From NCBI RefSeq assembly GCF_024499015.1, contig NZ_CP098604.1, forward strand, positions 310,001-374,000: a stretch of 64,000 nt of DNA, given 5' to 3'. Below are positions 54,534-64,000 of the stretch, piece by piece. How positions within the stretch are numbered: the stretch's first letter is position 1; each line of letters opens with the position of its first letter. The DNA is from Xanthomonas hortorum pv. pelargonii (GTDB taxonomy: Bacteria; Pseudomonadota; Gammaproteobacteria; Xanthomonadales; Xanthomonadaceae). The notes below the pieces were generated by a model that was not told the origin of the DNA, searched no databases, and saw only the letters and a program-made list of their open reading frames with translations. A program made the position numbers and the translations under genes.

Positions 54534-56482
54534 GTCAACTGCTCCAGCAATTCGGCCGCTTCGGCACGGGTGGCCTCATCGCCGGTGGCGGCGACTTCCA
54601 GCAACAGACCGCGTGCGGTGTCCTTGTCGCCCAGATCCATATAGGCCACTGCCAGCTCCAGGCGATCGCGGCCTGCGGACTTGAATTCCCTGTACGTCTC
54701 TACGCCAGGCACGGCGACGGGAGCGATGGGAGCCACCGGAGATTGCGCGAAATCCAGGCTGTCCTGGGCGGCAACCGATGCAGGCGGTGCGACTGGCGGA
54801 AGATCGCTGATTGCGTGCTCCGGCTCCGGCTCCAGTTCCGGCGCAGGCGCTGACGCTGTCAGGCTCGACGTACTCCGGCACAGCCACTGGAGCCGGAGCC
54901 GGCGGCGTTGCACGCAACGACCGCCAATCCTCGCTGGTGACCACGACCGGCGCAGGCGCTGGCTCAGACAGCAGCGGCTCGCGGCGCAACACCTCCGATA
55001 GCGGCTGCTGCGCATCGTAAGCGCGCTCGTCTTCGCGCAAATTGGCCTGCTCGAATTCGGTCTCATGCACCACGTCGTATTCGCTGGGCTGCGTGGCGAG
55101 CTCGGCATCCTGCGGCTCTGCCGTCTCGGCTGCAGCACCCACAGGCACGAAGTCGAACTGACGACGCGGCAACGGCGGCAGCGGCGAGGGTTTGCGGCGA
55201 CGCGCAGCCAGCCATGCGACCACGGCCGCAACGATCAACACCAGCCCACCGATCAACCACAGCGGGAAGCCGCCGCCCTGCTCTGCCGCAGCCGGCGTCT
55301 CCGACAGGCGCTTCTGCGCGGCCGCCAGATCGGTGTTCTTCATGGCGATCAAGGCTTGCTGTTGCTGCTTGAGCTTTTCCAGATCGGCCACGCGCGTGCG
55401 TAGATCCTGCAATTCGGCATCGCGGGTGGCGATGTCTTCCTTGGCCTGTTGCAACTGTTGGTTGGCCGCCATCTCGCCCTCGCCTTCGGCACTGGTGCCG
55501 GACGTGGCGCCGGCCTTGTTGGTCTGAATCGCCACTGCCGGGGCGATCTCGAGCCGCGCGCCGGCCCCTGCAGTGGTGGGCGCAGCAGGTGCTGCGGATG
55601 TGGGCGGTGTTGCGGCAGTCGCGCCGGCTTCGGCCGGCTGCGGAATCGCCGAGCGCGGCTGCCGCCACTGCGCAGCCTGCTCGCGCACCATCACCGCCGC
55701 TTCGGCCGCACCGACCTGTGCCAGCGCCTCTTCCTGCGGCGTACGCAACACTGCGCCCTGCTTCAGGCGATTGATGTTGCCGCCGATGAAGGCATCGGGG
55801 TTGGTCCGCAACAACGCCAGCATGGTCTGATCCAGCGAATGCCCGCTGGAGCGCGCCACGCGGCGGCGATTTCCGACAAGGTCTGGCCGGAGCGCACCGC
55901 AGGCAATGCATCGCCGGCCTGCGCGGCAGCGGCAGCGCTTGCACTGCGGCGTGCAGTTGGTGCGGTAGCGGCAGTGTTTTGATCGGTGCCGGCGGCAGCC
56001 GGCGCCGACACCGGGGACTGGCGGGGGATCGTGTTGTTGGCCCCGGCGCGCGGCGCTTCGATGGCCGGCCCTGCGATCGCAGCCGCGGTGTTGGGCGCAT
56101 CGACCAGCGCGGAATACTCGCGTACCAGCCGACCCTGGCCCCACTCCACTTCGATCAGGAAGTTGATCGCCGGTTGATCGACCACCTGGCTGCTGGTCAC
56201 GCGGATCACCGCACGCCCGCGCGCGTCCTGGGCGAACTGGAACTGCAGGCTGCTGACCAATCCCTGCGGGCGCTCCAGGCCAACCCGCGCAAAGGTGGTC
56301 GCCGATGCCAGCGCTACACGGGCGTTGTCGAGTTCGCCCGGTTCGTTGGAGATGACCGGAATCTCGGCCACCAGCGGTTGCCCAGGCTTGGACAGCACCC
56401 GGATATCGCCCAACCCTAACGCCATGGCGGTGCCACTGCAGACCATCAGCAGCAACGCACCTATCGCTTGTATCGGACGCAT
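54530..56482 (-). pseudogene. fimV: FimV/HubP-family protein with two frameshifts
   Basis: FimV is a pole-organising, peptidoglycan-binding inner-membrane protein needed for type IV pilus function. Intact it would have about 650 residues. Order seen: signal peptide (from ATG 56482, alternative 56506), the FimV N-terminal domain (ALGLGDIRVLSKPGQPLVAEIPV), a LysM-like segment (VRSGQTLSEIAA to NINRLKQGAVLRTPQ), a coiled coil (about 54 residues ending KRLSETPA), one membrane helix (FPLWLIGGLVLIVAAVVAWLA), an acidic region, and the C-terminal TPR-like module (RLELAVAYMDLGDKDTARGLLLEVAATGD). The frame changes near 55860 (as if one base is missing) and returns to the first frame near 54855 (as if one base is extra). 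Confidence 0.88.
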
Positions 56483-56613
56483 CGCGCCCCCGCCCCTATG
56501 TTTCATGGGCATCAATATAGCCGCTGAATGAGCGAAAAAGTCGGCCAGCTCGCGCGGGGTGCACATGCCGTCGCGATGCGGCATCCATGCAGCGGGCCAT
56601 CGGCAGCGCATGG
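56483..56613. other. Upstream region of fimV
   Basis: 131 bases without a supported gene, next to the palindromic repeats. It contains in-frame Met codons upstream of fimV at 56506 and 56512 and probably the fimV promoter. Confidence 0.35.
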
Positions 56614-56735
56614 GTAGGAGCGCACTTGTGCGCGATGAGGCTTCACTGGGAAAGCTTCATCGCGCGCCAGCGCGCTCCTACTGACGCGATGAGGCATCAC
56701 TGGGAAAGCTCCGTCGCGCGCCAGTGCGCTCCTAC
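56614..56735. repeat. Palindromic repeat pair (GTAGGAGCGC type)
   Basis: GTAGGAGCGCACTTGTGCGC pairs with GCGCGCCAGCGCGCTCCTAC to form a long hairpin (56614-56681). A second half-copy, GCGATGAGGCATCACTGGGAAAGC with GCGCGCCAGTGCGCTCCTAC, follows directly (to 56735). This is a second repeat family, distinct from the one at 13161. It lies 15 bases past the asd stop. Confidence 0.85.
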
Positions 56736-56749
56736 CGAACGACCGTGCT

Positions 56750-57775
<1,026 letters not shown>

Positions 57776-57861
57776 GAGATTGTCTTTATCGAAAGAGGAA
57801 AGAGGGGAACGCGCTTGCGCAGTGGGTTCGGGGAACCTCCAAAGCTGGCCGCGGAGGTTCC

Positions 57862-58950
57862 CTATCGTTTGGTCGTGGTGGTTTTGGTCGCGCCGGCTTT
57901 GATCGCTTCGCCATCGCTCGCGCCCACGCGCGCGCCGCCCTGTTTGGCAGCGGCCACCGCATCGGCATTGAGTGCGCTTGGCGGATGGCCGGCATGCGGA
58001 CCGTGGCCCAGCGCGGCAATCAGGTTGTCCACCGCCAGCTGCACCATGGCGCGGCGCGTGGCCAGGCTGGCACTGCCGATATGCGGAGTCAGCACCACGT
58101 TATGCAAAGCAAGCAGTTCCGGACGGACTACGGGCTCGCCTTCGTAGACATCCAGGCCGGCACCGGCCAGCCGCCCGTTGGCGAGCGCATCGGCCAACGC
58201 GATTTCATCGACCAGGCCACCGCGCGCGATGTTCACCAGCGTGGCGGTGGCGCGCATCTTGCCCAGCGCTGCGGCATCGATGATGTGGTGCGACCGCTTG
58301 GTGTACGGCAGCACCAGGACTAGGTGATCGGACTGCGCCAGCAAGGTGTCGAAATCCACATACTGCGCGCCAAGCGTTTGTTCGGTCTCGGCCGGCAACT
58401 GGCTACGGTTGTGATACAGCACGCGCATGCCGAAACCGTGCGCGCCGCGGCGGGCGATGCCCTGCCCGATCCGGCCCATGCCCAGAACACCAAGCGTGCT
58501 GCCGTGGATATCGGCGCCGAGCATGGTCTTGAACGACCACTGCCCCCACTGCCCATCGCGCAACCGGCGCTCGGATTCGGTGATGCGACGCGCGGTGGCC
58601 ATCAGCAATGCAAAGCCGAGATCGGCAGTGGTTTCGGTCAGCACGTCCGGCGTATTGCTGGCCAGGATGCCGGCCGCACTCAGCGCGTCGAGATCCAGAT
58701 TGTTGTAGCCCATACCGACATTGGCGATCGCGCGCAGCTGCGGTGCGGAGGCGATTTCCGCCGCACCGATACGCTCGTTGAGGGTAATCAACGCACCATC
58801 CAGCGATGCCAGCTGCGCAGCCAGATCGGCCGGCGAATAGGCAGTGACGCGCTCGGTGGTGATCAGCTCGAAATGCTCGCCCAACTGCGCGACGACATCG
58901 TCGAACAGGGGCTGGCTGACCCACACCTTGGCGCGCCGCGACTCAGACAT
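57862..58950 (-). CDS. D-2-hydroxyacid dehydrogenase (GhrB/glyoxylate reductase-like)
   Basis: 362-residue NAD(P)-dependent dehydrogenase. Rossmann loop [13 protein letters not shown], substrate and catalytic stretches [38 protein letters not shown] and [12 protein letters not shown], with the catalytic Arg, Glu and His. It likely reduces glyoxylate or hydroxypyruvate. A C-terminal tail of about 40 Ala/Thr/Lys-rich residues ends in KTTTTKR. Its ATG lies 8 bases inside the end of aroC, so the two are coupled. Confidence 0.92.
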   Translation of the reverse strand: MSESRRAKVWVSQPLFDDVVAQLGEHFELITTERVTAYSPADLAAQLASLDGALITLNERIGAAEIASAPQLRAIANVGMGYNNLDLDALSAAGILASNTPDVLTETTADLGFALLMATARRITESERRLRDGQWGQWSFKTMLGADIHGSTLGVLGMGRIGQGIARRGAHGFGMRVLYHNRSQLPAETEQTLGAQYVDFDTLLAQSDHLVLVLPYTKRSHHIIDAAALGKMRATATLVNIARGGLVDEIALADALANGRLAGAGLDVYEGEPVVRPELLALHNVVLTPHIGSASLATRRAMVQLAVDNLIAALGHGPHAGHPPSALNADAVAAAKQGGARVGASDGEAIKAGATKTTTTKR

Positions 58951-60046
58951 CGAGTTGACCGGGAATCCGTGGCGACACCTCACCCACATCGCCGCACTGG
59001 GCGCGATGACGCAATGCCTGATCCATCAACACCAAGGCCATCATCGCCTCGGCGATCGGGGTGGCGCGAATGCCTACACAGGGGTCATGGCGACCGGTGG
59101 TGATCACATCCACCACGGCGCCCTCGGCATCCACCGTCGCGCCGGGCAGGCGCAGGCTCGAGGTCGGCTTGAGCACCATCGAGGCGGTGATCGCCTGGCC
59201 GGTGGAAATGCCGCCCAGGATGCCGCCGGCATGGTTGCTGAGAAAGCCTTCCGGGGTGATCAGGTCGCGGTGTTCGGTGCCCTTTTGCGCGGCGCTGGCA
59301 AAGCCGTCGCCGATCTCCACGCCCTTGACCGCATTGATGCTCATCAGCGCAGCAGCCAGTTCGGCATCGAGCTTGCCGTAGATCGGCTCGCCCCAACCCG
59401 GCGGCACGCCGCCGGCCACCACGTCCACGCGCGCGCCGACCGAATCGCCGGATTTGCGCAGCGCATCCATATAGGTTTCCAACTCCGGCACCTGCTCGGC
59501 ATGCGGCCAGAAGAACGGATTGTCTTCGACCGCATTCCAGTCGAAACCGGTCGGACGGATCTCGCCCAACTGCGATAAAAAGCCGCGCACCAGCACGCCG
59601 TAGCGCTGCTTGAGCCATTTTTTGGCGATCACCCCGGCGGCCACGCGCATGGTGGTCTCGCGCGCGGACGAACGCCCGCCGCCACGCGGGTCACGGATGC
59701 CGTACTTCTGCCAATAGGTGTAATCCGCATGCCCGGGGCGAAACTGCTGGGCGATGTTGCTGTAGTCCTTGCTGCGCTGATCGGTGTTGCGGATCAGCAA
59801 GCCGATCGGCGTGCCGGTGGTGCGGCCTTCGTAAACGCCGGACAGGATCTCGATCTCGTCGGCCTCGCGGCGGGCCGAGGTGTGCCGGCTCTTGCCGCTG
59901 GCACGGCGCTGCAGATCGTGGGTGAATTCTTCCGGCGCGATCTCCAGGCCCGGAGGGCAGCCGTCGATGACGCAGCCGATCGCCGGCCCATGCGATTCGC
60001 CGAAGGTACTGACCGTCAACAAGCGACCAAAACTGTTACTGCCCAT
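58943..60046 (-). CDS. aroC: Chorismate synthase
   Basis: 367-residue FMN-dependent lyase that forms chorismate from EPSP at the end of the shikimate pathway. N-terminal [29 protein letters not shown], the [34 protein letters not shown] stretch, [31 protein letters not shown] and [17 protein letters not shown] are all complete. The start overlaps the end of the upstream membrane protein gene by 11 bases. Confidence 0.98.
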   Translation of the reverse strand: MGSNSFGRLLTVSTFGESHGPAIGCVIDGCPPGLEIAPEEFTHDLQRRASGKSRHTSARREADEIEILSGVYEGRTTGTPIGLLIRNTDQRSKDYSNIAQQFRPGHADYTYWQKYGIRDPRGGGRSSARETTMRVAAGVIAKKWLKQRYGVLVRGFLSQLGEIRPTGFDWNAVEDNPFFWPHAEQVPELETYMDALRKSGDSVGARVDVVAGGVPPGWGEPIYGKLDAELAAALMSINAVKGVEIGDGFASAAQKGTEHRDLITPEGFLSNHAGGILGGISTGQAITASMVLKPTSSLRLPGATVDAEGAVVDVITTGRHDPCVGIRATPIAEAMMALVLMDQALRHRAQCGDVGEVSPRIPGQLDV

Positions 60047-60524
60047 GACGGCATCCTCTCAACAATGCAGCAGGTGGCGTGGCGCGCAAGATGCGCGGCA
60101 GATGACGTGCCGCCACCAGCATCGGCGCCACTGCCAACAAACCGCTGAACACCAGCACAAACACATCCAGCTCGTCACGCCCGCTAAGCAGCCAATCGGC
60201 AAGCAGGTACAGCGCAACGCCGATTCCGACCAGCAGGCCGAGTGCCACGATCAGCGTGCGGCGCCGATGCGCGCGCAAGGCCGCATCCGAACTGACAACG
60301 ACGATCCAGGCCGAAACAAGGCCGAAAAACGCCATCAGGCCAAAACCAATCTCCGCCGCCGCGCTCAACCAGCGCTGTGGCGAGGGGCTGCCGTACATCG
60401 GGTCGAACAAGCGGTACACCACGTCGAGCAAGCCGAGCGGAATGCCCACACCGAAGATGGACACCGGCACCAGCAACAGGAGATCGCTCAGCTGCGGCCG
60501 CGGTGTGGACGACTCAGCGCGCAC
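60036..60524 (-). CDS. Small four-helix membrane protein of unknown function
   Basis: 162 residues with about four hydrophobic segments ([80 protein letters not shown]). No motif was recognised. It overlaps prmB upstream and aroC downstream by 11 bases each, so it belongs to a prmB-orf-aroC-dehydrogenase operon. Confidence 0.8.
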   Translation of the reverse strand: MRAESSTPRPQLSDLLLLVPVSIFGVGIPLGLLDVVYRLFDPMYGSPSPQRWLSAAAEIGFGLMAFFGLVSAWIVVVSSDAALRAHRRRTLIVALGLLVGIGVALYLLADWLLSGRDELDVFVLVFSGLLAVAPMLVAARHLPRILRATPPAALLRGCRHGQ

Positions 60525-61440
60525 TGGCCAACTCGGTGATGCGTGCGCCGTGGGCGATCAATTCGCGGCATTCCACCGCAAAGATACCCATCTGCCCGAC
60601 CTTGAATTCGACCCAGGCGAAATCCACTTCCGGCAGCAGCTTGATCAGATGCTGCTCGGACTCGCCCACTTCGCAGATCAGCAAGCCGTCTTCGCTGAGG
60701 TGCTGCGGCGCATCGCGCAGGATCTTCAGCACCAGGTCCAGGCCATCGTCGCCCGCACGCAGGCCCAATTCCGGCTCGTAGGAATACTCCTGCGGCAGCG
60801 CATCGGTCTCGTCGTTGGTGACGTACGGCGGATTGGTCACGATCAGGTCGTACTGGCGCCCGCCCAGCCCAGTGAACAGGTCCGACTTGAGCAAAGTGAC
60901 GTTGTCGGCATGCAGGCGCGCCTTGTTTTCGGCCGCCAGTGCCAGCGCGTCGTCGCTGATGTCCACGCCGTCCACGTCCCACTGCGGGTTGTAGTGGCCC
61001 ATGGCGATCGCGATACAGCCCGAGCCAGTGCACAGGTCCAGCGCACGGGTGACTTCGCGACCGCCCAGCCAGGGCTCGAAGCCGGCTTCGATCAGCTCGG
61101 CGATCGGCGAGCGCGGCACCAATGCGCGCGCATCGCTCTTGAAACTCAGGCCGGCAAACCAGGCCTCGCCAGTCAGATACGCCGCCGGCACGCGCTCGCT
61201 GATGCGGCGCTCGAACAAGCCCAGTACCTGCTCTTTTTCCGAGCGCAGCAGACGCGCCTGGCCATAGGCCGGACCCAGATCGTGCGGCAGATGCAGGCTG
61301 TGCAGCACCAGCTGGGTGGCCTCGTCCAGCGCGTTGTCGTAGCTGTGGCCGAAGGTCAGACCGGCTGCATTGAAACGGCTGGTGCCGTAGCGGATCAGGT
61401 CGATGATGGTGTGCAGTTCGTCGGCCGCGGCGGCAGTCAT
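60514..61440 (-). CDS. prmB: 50S ribosomal protein L3 N5-glutamine methyltransferase
   Basis: 308-residue SAM-dependent methyltransferase that modifies a glutamine of ribosomal protein L3. SAM loop ALDLCTGSGCIAIAM, substrate motif VTNPPYV, and the N-terminal helical domain (LHTIIDLIRYGTSRFNAAGLTFGHSYDNALDEATQLVLHSLHLP) distinguish PrmB from PrmC. First gene of the coupled group ending in the 2-hydroxyacid dehydrogenase; divergent from the SCO1 gene, 80 bases apart. Confidence 0.96.
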   Translation of the reverse strand: MTAAAADELHTIIDLIRYGTSRFNAAGLTFGHSYDNALDEATQLVLHSLHLPHDLGPAYGQARLLRSEKEQVLGLFERRISERVPAAYLTGEAWFAGLSFKSDARALVPRSPIAELIEAGFEPWLGGREVTRALDLCTGSGCIAIAMGHYNPQWDVDGVDISDDALALAAENKARLHADNVTLLKSDLFTGLGGRQYDLIVTNPPYVTNDETDALPQEYSYEPELGLRAGDDGLDLVLKILRDAPQHLSEDGLLICEVGESEQHLIKLLPEVDFAWVEFKVGQMGIFAVECRELIAHGARITELASAR

Positions 61441-61520
61441 GGCAACAACTAAAGAGGAATCGGCCCACGATTATAGAGGTCGGATCGGTATCATGAGCGT
61501 CCGTTGCAGTGGAAACCGCC

Positions 61521-62171
61521 ATGTTCAATCGCAATACCGGCATCGTGCTGCTGGTGGCGCTGGCCGCCGGCCTGGGGCTGTTGCTGGGCCAGAAGTTCCT
61601 CGGCGCCGCGCCCAGCTCGCCGTGGCCGCCCACCAAGACCATCACGTTTTATCCGCAGCCACGCACCCTGCCGCAGTTCAGCCTGCGCCAGTCCGATGGT
61701 ACCCAGCTGGTGCCCGGTGAGTTGAAGGGACATTGGACGCTGGTGTTCCTCGGCTTCACCTTCTGCCCGGACGTCTGCCCCACCACCTTGACCGATCTGG
61801 CGGTGGCACAGCAGCAGTGGGCAAGCATTCCGGATGGCCTGCGCCCGCGCGTGCTGTTCGTCTCGGTAGACCCGCAGCGCGATCCGCCCGCTCGCCTGGG
61901 CGAATACGCGCATGCCTTCCACAAAGACACGCTGGCGGCCACCGCCGATGTGCCGTCGCTGGAGCGCTTCGCCACCGCGCTGGGCTTCGTGTTTCAGAAG
62001 GTGCCGGGCAAGGGCTTCGCGCAGAATCCCAACGACTACAGCATGGATCACTCGGCCGGCATCGCCGTGCTCGACCCGCAAGGCCGCCTGGCCGGCTTGA
62101 TCCGTCCCCCGCTCGACCCCAAGGCGATCGCCGCCGACCTCCAACAGCTGACCAAGGTAACCGCTCCGTGA
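61521..62171 (+). CDS. SCO1/SenC-family copper-binding protein
   Basis: 216-residue membrane-anchored thioredoxin-fold protein that helps deliver copper to cytochrome oxidase. An N-terminal anchor ([19 protein letters not shown]) precedes the soluble domain with C82-PDV-C86 (FCPDVCPTT) and H177 (SMDHSAGI), the copper ligands. ATG 61521 is chosen; GTG 61509 is an alternative 4 codons upstream. Stop overlaps the psd start (GTGA). Confidence 0.94.
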   Translation: MFNRNTGIVLLVALAAGLGLLLGQKFLGAAPSSPWPPTKTITFYPQPRTLPQFSLRQSDGTQLVPGELKGHWTLVFLGFTFCPDVCPTTLTDLAVAQQQWASIPDGLRPRVLFVSVDPQRDPPARLGEYAHAFHKDTLAATADVPSLERFATALGFVFQKVPGKGFAQNPNDYSMDHSAGIAVLDPQGRLAGLIRPPLDPKAIAADLQQLTKVTAP

Positions 62172-63016
62172 GTCTCGTCACTTCCCTGACCTACGTGCTG
62201 CCGCACCGGCTGTTGTCCTCGATGGCGCGCGCACTGGCCTATTCCGATACGCCGTCCACCAAGCAATGGTTGATCGACACGGTGACGCGCAAGTTCGGCG
62301 TAGACCTGAGCGAGGCACTGGAGCCCGACCCGCGCGCCTACCCCACCTTCAATGCGTTCTTCACCCGCGCCTTGAAGGCGGGCGCACGCGTGCCCGATGC
62401 CGACCTCGCAGCCGTGCTGATGCCGGCCGATGGCCGTATCAGCCAGCTCGGCCCGATCGAGAACGGCCGAATTTTCCAGGCCAAGGGGCAGTCGTTTACC
62501 GCTGCCGAACTGCTTGGCGACGCGGAAGCGGCACTGCCGTTCAACGATGGCCTGTTCGCAACCGTCTATCTCTCGCCCAAGGACTACCACCGCGTGCATA
62601 TGCCATGGACCGGCACCTTGCGCGAAACCGTGCACGTGCCCGGCCGCTTGTTCAGCGTGGGCCCGGATGCGGTACGCAACGTGCCGCGCCTGTTCGCCCG
62701 CAACGAGCGCCTGGTGTGCCACTTCGACACCGACTTCGGCCCGATGGCCTCGGTGATGGTGGGCGCGCTGCTGGTATCGGGCGTGGAGACGGTGTGGAGC
62801 GGCGTGGAGATTCCGCGCTATGGCGATCGCATCACGCGCAAGGATTACTGCGGCAAGGGAATCGTATTGGAGCGTTTTGCGGAGATGGCGCGCTTCAATT
62901 ACGGCTCGACCGTCATTGTCTTGCTCCCGCCAGGCGTTGCAAAACTCGACGGCGCACTTGCTGCAGAGACATCGGTGCGGCTAGGCCAGACACTCGCACG
63001 TCGCCAGGTGAGCTGA
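62168..63016 (+). CDS. psd: Phosphatidylserine decarboxylase proenzyme
   Basis: 282-residue membrane-associated enzyme that makes phosphatidylethanolamine. It cuts itself before Ser247 of GST (246-248, in [14 protein letters not shown]) to form the pyruvoyl cofactor. Other landmarks: [17 protein letters not shown] (Asp88), [16 protein letters not shown] (His141/144) and [15 protein letters not shown]. The E. coli LGST reads YGST here. GTG start at 62168 overlaps the SCO1 stop. Two duplicated repeats follow. Confidence 0.96.
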   Translation: MSLVTSLTYVLPHRLLSSMARALAYSDTPSTKQWLIDTVTRKFGVDLSEALEPDPRAYPTFNAFFTRALKAGARVPDADLAAVLMPADGRISQLGPIENGRIFQAKGQSFTAAELLGDAEAALPFNDGLFATVYLSPKDYHRVHMPWTGTLRETVHVPGRLFSVGPDAVRNVPRLFARNERLVCHFDTDFGPMASVMVGALLVSGVETVWSGVEIPRYGDRITRKDYCGKGIVLERFAEMARFNYGSTVIVLLPPGVAKLDGALAAETSVRLGQTLARRQVS

Positions 63017-63060
63017 TCACAGCGGCGCGCCGACGATCCCGGCTTCACACCCAACGCGGC

Positions 63061-63511
63061 GATCAGCAAATGCGGCTAGCGATGCCGTTGTAGGAGCGGG
63101 CTTGGCCGCGATGAGGCGTTCTCGATGACGTTTCGTGCACAGGCGCGTTTCGCACTCCCAGCCTCCGATTTAGCGCGCTCTCGCCCGCCGCGGAGCTACC
63201 GGGACGGCTTCATCGCGGCCGGGGCCGCTCCTACAGGAGCGAGGCCAGCGCGCGACTCGCCGACGCGATACCGCCCGCACTCCAGATGCAGCGATCAGCA
63301 AATGCGGCTAGCGATGCCGTTGTAGGAGCGGGCTTGGCCGCGATGAGGCGTTCTCGATGGCGTTTCGTGCGCATGCGCGTTTCGCACTCCCAGCCTCCGA
63401 TTTAGCGCGCGCCCACCCACCCTAGAGCTACCGGGACGGCTTCATCGCGGCCGGGGCCGCTCCTACAGGAGCCAGGTCCAGCGCGCGACTCGCCGACGCG
63501 ATACCGCCCGC
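63061..63511. repeat. Two tandem copies of a 232-bp repeat unit with inner palindromes
   Basis: Copy 1 (63061-63292) and copy 2 (63293-63511) share GATCAGCAAATGCGGCTAGC, then GTAGGAGCGGGCTTGGCCGCGATGA and its inverted partner TCATCGCGGCCGGGGCCGCTCCTAC, so each unit folds into one long hairpin. The arms belong to the GTAGGAGCG family seen at 56614. The copies differ at a few positions and in a 5-base stretch before the second arm. They fill the gap between psd and the LysM gene; no gene is seen in it. Confidence 0.88.
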
Positions 63512-63516
63512 GCTGG

Positions 63517-64000
63517 TCAGCGATCGCAGCCAGCCAGCTTGATGCTCTGCCCCGGCTTGAGCGCGTACGACGGCGCCTTCAGCCCATTGGCCTTGGCAAG
63601 CGTCTTGATCTCGCACTGGTACTTATTCGCCACGCGGCCGAGCGTGTCGCCCTTGGCGACGGTGTAGCTGCGCGCCTGCTTGGCCTTTGGCTTGGCGACG
63701 ACCGGCTGGCCGGTGGCCACGGTGGTCGGCACGCCCGCCATCGGGCTGACATCGCCCACTGCCACGCTGGGCACGTACTCGGGGGCGCTGCTGCTGCGCA
63801 CGATCGCGCTGTTGAGATCGGCAGTGATCAGCGTGCGCGCCAGGTCCGCACGCGGGCCGCTGACGCAGTAGCGCGTGTACAGGCTGGCGATGCGGTTGGT
63901 GGCATTGATGACGGTGCCGGCCGGAATCCAGCCATCGGATTCATAGCGCGGGTTGAGGTTGCGCAGCGCGCGCATGTAGCCGTCGCGCGTACCCATGCTG
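63517..64000 (-). CDS. C-terminal part of a LysM-domain protein, 5' end outside window
   Basis: The frame comes in from beyond the right edge; about 161 residues are seen. A LysM domain lies near the end (ARSYTVAKGDTLGRVANKYQCEIKTLAKANGLKAPSYALKPGQSIKL), which binds peptidoglycan or chitin. Before it is a stretch with NLNPRYESDGWIPAGTVINATNRIASLYTRYC, a common linker in periplasmic lytic transglycosylases of this group. A transglycosylase (MltD-like) identity is likely but the catalytic domain is outside the window. A true start cannot be seen. Confidence 0.75.
   Translation of the reverse strand, partial: SMGTRDGYMRALRNLNPRYESDGWIPAGTVINATNRIASLYTRYCVSGPRADLARTLITADLNSAIVRSSSAPEYVPSVAVGDVSPMAGVPTTVATGQPVVAKPKAKQARSYTVAKGDTLGRVANKYQCEIKTLAKANGLKAPSYALKPGQSIKLAGCDR

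Noticed and set aside
54576..56144. A 522-codon frame taken as an independent gene
   Set aside because: It is the middle part of FimV, flanked by out-of-frame N- and C-terminal parts.

Overview
This 64 kb window is a high-GC gammaproteobacterial chromosome segment, almost certainly Xanthomonas or a close relative in the Xanthomonadaceae. The evidence is the gene content (an Oar-type TonB receptor, FimT/FimV pilus genes, nuoA-N), the CGNCTCC/GGAGNCG-rich palindromic repeats in the intergenic gaps, and the gene orders asd-fimV-truA-trpF and trpBA-accD. Most genes lie on the minus strand, and many neighbours overlap by 1 to 4 bases (ATGA, GTGA or TGATG junctions).

Left part (1-13.7 kb): a prepilin fragment, ppnN, a large TonB-dependent receptor with a 560-bp leader, a grxD-SDR-marC operon divergent from an unusual Fe-type superoxide dismutase, one complete IS5-family element (8247-9059), purEK, and a plus-strand Trm112-like/nadC/DUF2272 set that ends in three tandem palindromic repeats.

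Centre (13.7-39.7 kb): a translation and RNA block pnp-rpsO-truB-rbfA-infB-nusA-rimP-tRNA-fMet, then the complex I operon nuoA-N, then tRNA-Leu(GAG)-secG-tpiA. Read on the minus strand this is secG-leuU-[nuo]-metY-rimP-nusA-infB-rbfA-truB-rpsO-pnp, the order known from E. coli but with the 14 nuo genes placed between the two tRNAs. nuoL is broken by an apparent one-base deletion just after a His-rich insertion.

Right part (39.7-64 kb): an SDR; a tightly overlapping four-gene operon (cupredoxin-like protein, dCACHE-HAMP-GGDEF-EAL c-di-GMP enzyme, DUF3034 protein, lipoprotein globin) that is the best candidate here for a little-described signalling system; a 2OG-Fe oxygenase; glmM; accD; trpA, a Cys-rich microgene and trpB with a divergent LysR regulator; trpF-truA; a VOC protein; fimV with two compensating frameshifts; asd; a 2-hydroxyacid dehydrogenase; aroC; a small membrane protein; prmB; a SCO1-like copper protein and psd on the plus strand; duplicated palindromic repeats; and the C-terminal part of a LysM protein.

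The apparent indels in nuoL, fimV (two) and possibly the transposase raise the question whether this is real gene decay or residual indel errors in the assembly; nuoL and fimV are normally important genes, so error is a serious possibility.
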